From: an uncultured Campylobacterota bacterium | Lineage (GTDB): Bacteria > Campylobacterota > Campylobacteria > Campylobacterales > Arcobacteraceae | NCBI GenBank assembly: GCA_903821805.1 | Contig: CAIJNA010000056.1 | Coordinates: forward strand, 1-7,289 | Direction of reading: 5' to 3' | DNA length: 7,289 nucleotides | Shown: positions 1-4,698 of the stretch, one piece after another | How the letters are laid out: each line of letters opens with the position of its first letter | Numbering within the stretch: the stretch's first letter is position 1 | Translations under genes and position numbers: made by a program | The notes under the pieces: model-generated | The model's database searches: none | What the model was told of the DNA's origin: nothing | Seen by the model: the letters and a program-made list of their open reading frames with translations, nothing else

Positions 1-13
1 ATTTAAATAATAT

Positions 14-19
14 TATAAT
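14..19 (+). promoter_or_regulatory. Possible -10 box upstream of soxB
   Basis: A perfect TATAAT lies 27 bases before the soxB start codon. No convincing -35 element fits in the few bases available, and the surrounding DNA is almost pure A/T, so a chance match is likely. The upstream gene (soxA or another sox gene in many relatives) is outside the window, so soxB may instead be transcribed from further upstream. Confidence 0.2.
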
Positions 20-46
20 AATCGAATTTCAATTAAAGTAAAAAAA

Positions 47-1822
47 ATGAGTAAATTAACTAGAAGAGAATTTGTATATATGACTGCTATGCTAAGTGCA
101 GCACCTGTATTTGCAAATTCTCACACAAGACTTGCTAATACAGTAAGCAAAAAACCAGAAGACTATTATAAACTTGATAGTTTTGGAAATGTAAGACTTA
201 TGCATATGACTGATTCACACGCACAATTATTACCTGTTTACTTTAGGGAGCCAGATGTAAATCTTGGTTTTCATACTAATTATGGAAAAGTTCCACACAT
301 CGTTGGCGAAAAACTTTTAAATCATTACGGGATTAAAGGAAATAAAAGACTTGAATATGCATTTAGTTGTGTAAACTTTGAACAACATGCTAAACATATG
401 GGTAAAGTTGGAGGATTTGCACAAATTAAAACTGTTGTAGATCACCTAAGAAATAACTTTGGCGCTGAAAAAACTCTTCTTATGGATGGTGGAGATACTT
501 GGCAAGGAAGCTGGACATCACTTCAAACTAGAGGTAAAGACATGGTTCAAGCTATGAATAAGCTTGGTGTTGATGTTGCAGTTGGTCACTGGGAATTTAC
601 TTATACAGCAGACGAAGTTCTTGCAAATGTTAAAGAACTTAAAGCAGAATTTTTAGCTCAAAATATTTTTGTAAAAGAAGATGCTATTATGAATGGAAGC
701 CCTGTTTATGATGAAAGTTCTGGACACTTATTTAAACCATATACTATTAAAACTTTAGGAAAAGCAAGAGTTGCTATTATCGGACAAGCATTCCCATATA
801 CAACTATTGCTAATCCACAAAGATTTATTCCTGATTGGAGTTTTGGTATCAAAGAAAATGAGATGCAAAAAATGGTTGACCATATCAGAAAAACAGAAAA
901 ACCAGATGCAGTAATCGTACTTTCTCACAATGGTTTTGATGTTGATAAAAAAATGGCTGAAGTTTGTACTGGAATCGACTTTATTATGGGTGGACATACT
1001 CATGATGGTGTACCAGAAGCTGTTCCTGTTAAAAATAAAGGTGGGGTTTCTTATGTTTGTAACGCTGGATCAAACGGTAAATTCTTAAACGTTCTTGATC
1101 TTGACATTCAAAAAGGAAAAATCAAAGACTTTAAATTTACACTTCTTCCAATATTCTCAGATTTAGTTCCTGAAAATAAAGAGATGAAAGCATTTATTGA
1201 AGATACTAGAAAACCATTCCTAAAAGACCTTAATAGAGTTATCGCTACAACTGATGAAACTCTTTTTAGAAGAGGAAACTTTAATGGTTCATGGGATCAA
1301 ATTATTTGTGATGCATTAAGAGCTGTAAAAGGTGCTGATATATCATTGAGTCCAGGATTTAGATGGGGAACTACAATGATGCCAGGTCAAGCAATTACAT
1401 TTGATGATTTATCAACTCAAACTGCAATGACTTATGCTGAAACTTATGCAAGAGACTTTAGTGGTGCTGATATTAAACTAACTCTTGAAGATGTTGCAGA
1501 TAACTTATTTAATCCAGATCCATTCTTGCAATCAGGTGGAGATATGGTTAGAACGGGTGGTATCTCTTATACTATTGATCCAAGAAAACCAATTGGAGAA
1601 AGAATTACTAATATTAGATTATCAAATGGTAAACCACTTGAAGCGAATAAAATGTATAAAGTAGCTGGTTGGTCAACTGTTGGTGCAAAATCTCCAGGAG
1701 AACCTGTATGGGAAACTGTTGAGACATACATGAAAGAGATGAAACACTTCAATAAACAAAATCTTAAAGTTGATGTTCCTGACATGATTGGTGTTAAAGG
1801 TAACCCAGGAATTGTTTTATAA
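47..1822 (+). CDS. soxB: Thiosulfohydrolase SoxB
   Basis: SoxB is the periplasmic dinuclear-manganese enzyme of the Sox pathway; it hydrolyses the terminal sulfone from SoxYZ-bound cysteine S-thiosulfonate, releasing sulfate. The protein has 591 residues, close to the family's usual length. It starts with a Tat signal: twin arginines R6-R7 in TRREFV, a hydrophobic stretch, and a likely cleavage after VFA (residue 23). The N-terminal calcineurin-like metallophosphatase domain (about 47-340) has metal-ligand motifs TDSH (D56, H58), GGDTW (D150), VGHWEF (H181), LSHNG (H294) and GGHTHD (H317, H319). The VGHWEF form, in place of the GNHE of 5'-nucleotidases, is characteristic of SoxB. The 5'-nucleotidase-like C-terminal domain follows (about 395-560), with the SoxB-type GGDMVRTGG at 498-505. 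No strong Shine-Dalgarno precedes the ATG, only an A-rich run. I see no truncation or odd residue. The rest of the sox operon presumably lies upstream, outside the window. Confidence 0.97.
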   Translation: MSKLTRREFVYMTAMLSAAPVFANSHTRLANTVSKKPEDYYKLDSFGNVRLMHMTDSHAQLLPVYFREPDVNLGFHTNYGKVPHIVGEKLLNHYGIKGNKRLEYAFSCVNFEQHAKHMGKVGGFAQIKTVVDHLRNNFGAEKTLLMDGGDTWQGSWTSLQTRGKDMVQAMNKLGVDVAVGHWEFTYTADEVLANVKELKAEFLAQNIFVKEDAIMNGSPVYDESSGHLFKPYTIKTLGKARVAIIGQAFPYTTIANPQRFIPDWSFGIKENEMQKMVDHIRKTEKPDAVIVLSHNGFDVDKKMAEVCTGIDFIMGGHTHDGVPEAVPVKNKGGVSYVCNAGSNGKFLNVLDLDIQKGKIKDFKFTLLPIFSDLVPENKEMKAFIEDTRKPFLKDLNRVIATTDETLFRRGNFNGSWDQIICDALRAVKGADISLSPGFRWGTTMMPGQAITFDDLSTQTAMTYAETYARDFSGADIKLTLEDVADNLFNPDPFLQSGGDMVRTGGISYTIDPRKPIGERITNIRLSNGKPLEANKMYKVAGWSTVGAKSPGEPVWETVETYMKEMKHFNKQNLKVDVPDMIGVKGNPGIVL

Positions 1823-1874
1823 TTTAAATATTATTTAACAATCAATTAACACTTATTCGTTAAAATGCCTTTGT

Positions 1875-1918
1875 AGCTAAAGTAAAATCTTATGATTTTG
1901 CTCTAGCTCTTATTTTAT
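1875..1918 (+). terminator. Hairpin plus T-rich run after soxB
   Basis: The left arm (1875-1889) pairs with the right arm (1894-1908) as a 15-position stem with one A/C mismatch and one T-G wobble, closing a TTAT loop. It is followed by CTTATTTTAT. This fits a rho-independent terminator ending the soxB transcript 53 bases after its stop. A GTTAAAAT -10-like sequence just before it (TAAAAT at 1861-1866) would place a start site at the hairpin's left foot. In that case the structure would be a leader or attenuator of the NosL-like genes. Confidence 0.5.
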
Positions 1919-1963
1919 GAGAAGCTACGCTTTAATTAAAATTTTAAAAACAAGGAGCATTTA

Positions 1964-2671
1964 ATGAAAGCACTTTCAAATTTTGTAAAAATAACATTTT
2001 TTACAGCACTTATATCAACCTTACTTTTTAGTATGGGTGATCATCAAAATAATCAAGCCGACTTCAGATCAGTTCAAAAAGCAGATGCAGTAAATGTACA
2101 AAAAGGTAAAAACAAAGATTTTTGTCCAGTATGCGGAATGACTCTTCATCATTTTCACAAAACAAATTTTGCTGCTACTTCAAGTGGCAATGAATCACAA
2201 TATTGTTCTTTAATATGCTTAGTTGAAGATGAAATAGTTAATAATAAAAAAATGACTAACATCAGAGTAGTTGATAATTTAACTATGAAAATGATTGATG
2301 CAAAAAAAGCTAGTTATGTTGTGGGAAGTAATAAACCAGCAACTATGAGTGCTATAAGTATTTATGGTTTTGGTACTTTAGATGGTGCTAAAAAATTTGC
2401 TGAACAAAATGGTGGAGATGTTAAAGATTTTGAAGCTATTTACTCTATGGTTAAATCTACTCAAGCAAAAGATATGGCTGCCACAAAAGCAAGACAAGCT
2501 AATGCAAGTAAAAATGGTGCAATGATGTATGAAAAAATGTGTAAAAAAACAGATGCTAAATTTAAATCTATTGCAGATGCAAAAGCATTTTTAATTGAAT
2601 CAAAGATTTGTGGCGATATGGATGATAAAAAACTTCAAGTAATAGCTATTTATCTAGTAACTAAAAAATAA
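1964..2671 (+). CDS. Exported NosL-family protein with haem-less cytochrome-c-like tail
   Basis: This 235-residue protein has an N-terminal signal peptide (about 1-24: basic start, then a hydrophobic core) with no lipobox cysteine, so it looks periplasmic rather than a lipoprotein as classical NosL is. The NosL domain spans about 50-165. It has CPVCGM at 54-59 (C54, C57, M59), then QYCSLICL with C81 and C85, then a later part with M128 (PATM) and the AKKFAEQNGG region. NosL proteins are Cu(I)-binding accessory factors of nitrous oxide reductase. Residues 185-232 form an added helical segment (GAMMYEKMC ... ESKICGDM ... LQVIAIYL) that resembles a cytochrome c C-terminus but has no CxxCH; C193 and C216 may pair or bind metal. 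The start is supported by AAGGAG at 1952-1957, six bases before the ATG. The next gene starts 13 bases downstream, so the two are probably cotranscribed. With no nos genes in view, a copper or thiol role in the Sox periplasm is only an inference. Confidence 0.8.
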   Translation: MKALSNFVKITFFTALISTLLFSMGDHQNNQADFRSVQKADAVNVQKGKNKDFCPVCGMTLHHFHKTNFAATSSGNESQYCSLICLVEDEIVNNKKMTNIRVVDNLTMKMIDAKKASYVVGSNKPATMSAISIYGFGTLDGAKKFAEQNGGDVKDFEAIYSMVKSTQAKDMAATKARQANASKNGAMMYEKMCKKTDAKFKSIADAKAFLIESKICGDMDDKKLQVIAIYLVTKK

Positions 2672-2684
2672 GCAAGCGAATATC

Positions 2685-3659
2685 ATGCAAACGTATTTCT
2701 GGATAATAGTTTTATCGGTTATAGCTTTTGCAGATATTAGCTCATCAAAACTACCTCTTTTACAATCTGGAAACTCAAAGTATTGGTGCCCAGTAACAGG
2801 TGAAAATCTTCAAGAACATTATCAAACAAATTATTTTGCAAAATTAAAAAATGGCACAGTTCGTCAATACTCTTCATTTTTTGGACTTTATTCAGATATT
2901 AACGAATATGGCATATTGAAAAATAGTGCTAAAAAATATGATGATATATCTCAAAAGTTTGTATCAATTAACTTGCAAAATATGAAGTATACAGAGAGTG
3001 AATTTTTAAAACAAAAGAAGTGGATTCACAATATTAAAGTTAAAAAACTTTATTTGATGGGAGAGAAAATTTTTACACAAAGATGCAAGAAAAGATATAT
3101 TGATTTGGAAAATTATCTTGAACTAAATGAACTAAAGGGATCTTTAGTAGAATCAAAATATTGCGGAAATCTTCCTGAAGAATATTTACACGCACTTGGT
3201 ATATATCTCTGGGATGTAAAGAAACTTGGTATAACTCAAAATCAAAATACAATTACAGTCCATGAAGATGATAAATGCCCAGTATGCGGAATGTTTTCCC
3301 ATAAATATCCAAAATGGGTTGCAAAACTTCATTATGGAAATACATACTTTGCATTTGATGGTGTTAAAGATTTGATTAAATTCTATTTTAATCCACTTAA
3401 GTGGGGAAAATACAAGGGAACTGAAAAGAATAGGGTTACTAAATTTGAGGTTACAGATTACTATACTCAAAATGCAATTGACGGCTTTAAAGCCTTTTAT
3501 GTGATAAGAAGTGATGTATATGGACCAATGGGGAATGAACTTATTCCATTTGAAAAACTTGAAGATGCAAAAAATTTCATGATAGATCACAGGGGAAAGA
3601 TTGTCTTGAGATTTAATGAGATATCACAATCCCTCCCTTACCAACTAGATTCAAAATAA
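2685..3659 (+). CDS. Exported double NosL-domain protein, first domain degenerate
   Basis: This 324-residue protein starts with a short signal peptide, cleaved probably after AFA (residue 16); it has no lipobox cysteine. Three parts follow. (a) Residues about 30-120 are a decayed NosL domain: CPVTGENL at 35-42 keeps C35, but threonine and glutamate stand where CPVCGM has its second cysteine and its methionine. The QYCS position reads QYSS, so that cysteine is gone too. (b) Residues about 125-176 repeat the haem-less tail of the preceding gene (GEKIFTQRC ... ESKYCGNL ... LGIYL), with C134 and C160. (c) Residues about 195-310 are an intact NosL domain: CPVCGM at 198-203, FDGVKDLIKFYF at 224-235, and SDVYGPMGNELIPF at 276-289. 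The start is weakly supported (AAGCGA, five bases before the ATG) and lies 13 bases after the previous stop, suggesting translational coupling. The order suggests fusion of a NosL-plus-tail copy to a second NosL. Function is unknown; periplasmic metal handling is the best guess. Confidence 0.75.
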   Translation: MQTYFWIIVLSVIAFADISSSKLPLLQSGNSKYWCPVTGENLQEHYQTNYFAKLKNGTVRQYSSFFGLYSDINEYGILKNSAKKYDDISQKFVSINLQNMKYTESEFLKQKKWIHNIKVKKLYLMGEKIFTQRCKKRYIDLENYLELNELKGSLVESKYCGNLPEEYLHALGIYLWDVKKLGITQNQNTITVHEDDKCPVCGMFSHKYPKWVAKLHYGNTYFAFDGVKDLIKFYFNPLKWGKYKGTEKNRVTKFEVTDYYTQNAIDGFKAFYVIRSDVYGPMGNELIPFEKLEDAKNFMIDHRGKIVLRFNEISQSLPYQLDSK

Positions 3660-3686
3660 TATTTTTTATAAAGAATATTATTTTGA
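3651..3686 (+). terminator. Long AT hairpin overlapping the stop codon of the double-NosL gene
   Basis: Positions 3651-3663 (TCAAAATAATATT) are an exact reverse complement of 3674-3686 (AATATTATTTTGA). Four inner pairs, including one wobble, extend this to up to 17 pairs. The left arm contains the last codons and the TAA stop. The stem is nearly all A/T, so it is weaker than a textbook terminator, but it is the only 3' structure here and the right arm ends in TTTT. It probably marks the end of the NosL-like operon. Confidence 0.4.
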
Positions 3687-3702
3687 CACTCAAATGACAC
3701 TC
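3684..3702 (+). promoter_or_regulatory. 11-bp-periodic direct repeat, possible OmpR/PhoB-type operator
   Basis: TGACACTC occurs at 3684-3691 and again at 3695-3702, exactly one 11-bp step apart. Read on the minus strand this is TGTCAT-5-TGTCA, the same spacing as an E. coli pho box. OmpR/PhoB-family regulators bind such 11-bp repeats, often replacing the -35 element. The pair ends nine bases before a TAAAAT box, the right place for an activator. The repeat overlaps the right arm of the preceding hairpin. That it is a real operator is inference. Confidence 0.3.
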
Positions 3703-3711
3703 TAACTTTTG

Positions 3712-3717
3712 TAAAAT
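3712..3717 (+). promoter_or_regulatory. Probable -10 box for the DUF2628-like gene
   Basis: GTAAAAT, with TAAAAT at 3712-3717, resembles the -10 boxes of AT-rich Campylobacterota and lies after a T-rich stretch. The TTGACA at 3683-3688 is 23 bases upstream, too far for a standard -35. A start site near 3724 would give a leader of about 60 bases before the ATG at 3786. Confidence 0.3.
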
Positions 3718-3785
3718 TCTAAACATAATTCTTTTTGCCAAAAGCGTCAATAAGATAATAAGTTAGTTTCAAGGAAGAAAATTAG

Positions 3786-4115
3786 ATGATCCTAAAAAGT
3801 AGTGCTGATAATGAAGTTGTAGAAATAAAAGTTGGATTTTCATGGACCGTTTTTATTTTTGGAGGATTTACGCTACTTGCTAGAAAGATGTATTGGCATG
3901 GCTTTATTTTAATTGGACTTGATATCGTGAGTTTACATATTGCTTCATTTTTGTATGCATTTGTTGCAAATAAAGCAACTGCAAAATATTATATAAGAAA
4001 TGGATATGAGCCAACAAAAGATGAGTCTTGGTTTGAGGCTAGAAGAAAATGGCATATTCCCGAAACGATGAACGAACAAGAATTTGTTGAATATATGAAA
4101 GCAGGTTCTAATTAA
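3786..4115 (+). CDS. Small DUF2628-like membrane protein
   Basis: This 109-residue protein has the KVGFSWTVFIFGGF block at 15-28, which matches the start of the DUF2628 family (typically VGFSWxAFFFG). A hydrophobic stretch at about 18-32 and a longer helix at about 38-60 give one or two membrane segments. ANKATAKYYIRNGYEP (61-76) matches the family's usual end (residues N, Y and GY). The cytoplasmic-looking C-terminus is charged. The biochemical role of the family is unknown. AAGGA at 3771-3775, ten bases before the ATG, supports the start. It is convergent with the thioredoxin-fold gene, with only 15 bases between their stop codons and no strong terminator there. The family call rests on recall of the motif, not on an alignment. 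Confidence 0.65.
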   Translation: MILKSSADNEVVEIKVGFSWTVFIFGGFTLLARKMYWHGFILIGLDIVSLHIASFLYAFVANKATAKYYIRNGYEPTKDESWFEARRKWHIPETMNEQEFVEYMKAGSN

Positions 4116-4130
4116 AATTTAATTTGTCAT

Positions 4131-4607
4131 TTAATCTTTCATTTCTAATTCATTGATGAAAGTTTCCAAATCCATAGACTCAAAAGATTTTGTTGCAATA
4201 TATTTCATGATTACATTAAACTTAGTAGGGTTTCTGTAACCCTTGATGTTTGAAACTATTACATTATTATCCATAAACATTATTGTCGGATAAAATCTAA
4301 CTTCTAATAAATCTCCAAATTGATCAGCCGTACCCTTAAAATCTTTATAAATAATTTTCGTTTTTGAGTCCACGTTGATATCTATAAAATAAAACTCTTT
4401 ATCTATAAATTTCTTAATATTTGGATTATCAAATTCTTCCGTGATCATTTTTTTGCAGTAAGGACAATGATCAGTATGAAAAAACACCATCATAGGTCTC
4501 TTATGTGTTTCATTCTCTTTTACGATCTGATTAAAATCTATAGTTTGTGCATATAAAGTAAATTGAGTACCAACAATGAATGCAAACAAGAATTTTAAAA
4601 ATAACAT
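4131..4607 (-). CDS. Periplasmic thioredoxin-fold protein (SoxW/SoxS-like)
   Basis: This 158-residue thioredoxin-fold protein has a hydrophobic signal peptide (about 1-20, likely cleaved after LYA, before Q21). The redox motif CPYC (C48, C51) sits in FFHTDHCPYCKKM, and the cis-proline P107 is in FYPTIMF, about 60 residues later as the fold requires. It resembles the thioredoxin-like proteins often encoded with sox genes (SoxW/SoxS), which are proposed to keep the SoxY carrier cysteine or other periplasmic thiols reduced. It could equally be a general DsbD-dependent thiol reductase. The ATG at 4607 is preferred over the in-frame TTG at 4610 because AAGGAAG is well placed only for the ATG. It is transcribed divergently from the helicase and lies about 2.3 kb from soxB on the opposite strand, so it is not in the sox operon. 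Confidence 0.8.
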   Translation of the reverse strand: MLFLKFLFAFIVGTQFTLYAQTIDFNQIVKENETHKRPMMVFFHTDHCPYCKKMITEEFDNPNIKKFIDKEFYFIDINVDSKTKIIYKDFKGTADQFGDLLEVRFYPTIMFMDNNVIVSNIKGYRNPTKFNVIMKYIATKSFESMDLETFINELEMKD

Positions 4608-4612
4608 CAAAG

Positions 4613-4619
4613 CTTCCTT
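4613..4619 (-). promoter_or_regulatory. Ribosome-binding site fixing the thioredoxin start
   Basis: Read on the minus strand, AAGGAAG is followed by CTTTG and then ATG. From the AAGGA core the gap to the ATG is seven bases. The TTG three bases earlier would sit too close to the site, so the ATG at 4607 is the likely start. Confidence 0.65.
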
Positions 4620-4646
4620 AAATTAATTTTCTAAATATATTGTAGG

Positions 4647-4652
4647 ATTATA
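4647..4652 (-). promoter_or_regulatory. -10 box for the thioredoxin-fold gene
   Basis: A perfect TATAAT on the minus strand, within GCGTTATAATCC, lies about 40 bases before the ATG at 4607. No -35 consensus is visible at the standard distance. An A-rich run sits immediately upstream on that strand. Missing -35 elements are usual for the main sigma factor in Campylobacterota. Confidence 0.5.
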
Positions 4653-4664
4653 ACGCTTTTTTAT

Positions 4665-4692
4665 TTGAAACGATATAAGATTTAGTTAAAAT
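4665..4692 (+). promoter_or_regulatory. Candidate promoter of the helicase gene
   Basis: TTGAAA at 4665-4670 and TAAAAT at 4687-4692 are separated by 16 bases. The -10 box ends six bases before the ATG at 4699, so transcription would begin at or next to the start codon. No Shine-Dalgarno sequence is present in the region. This promoter lies in the same 91-bp region as the divergent thioredoxin promoter. Confidence 0.35.
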
Positions 4693-4698
4693 TAACAA

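Noticed and set aside
755..1003. Minus-strand reading frame inside soxB
   Set aside because: It lies wholly within the intact soxB frame, shows no recognisable domain and has no ribosome-binding site.
2516..2668. True c-type cytochrome domain
   Set aside because: No CxxCH haem-binding motif is present in either NosL-like protein, so no covalent haem can be expected.
3186..3590. 134-codon minus-strand reading frame inside the double-NosL gene
   Set aside because: The plus-strand frame has clear NosL motifs in the same place. The minus-strand product is a low-complexity mix of hydrophobic and lysine residues, as expected from an AT-rich shadow.
1964..3659. Nitrous oxide reductase operon
   Set aside because: NosL-like domains alone do not make a nos cluster. 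No nosZ, nosD, nosF or nosY sequence is visible and the neighbour is soxB.
4608..4610. TTG as start of the thioredoxin-fold gene
   Set aside because: It is only two bases from the AAGGAAG site, while the next codon is an ATG at normal spacing.
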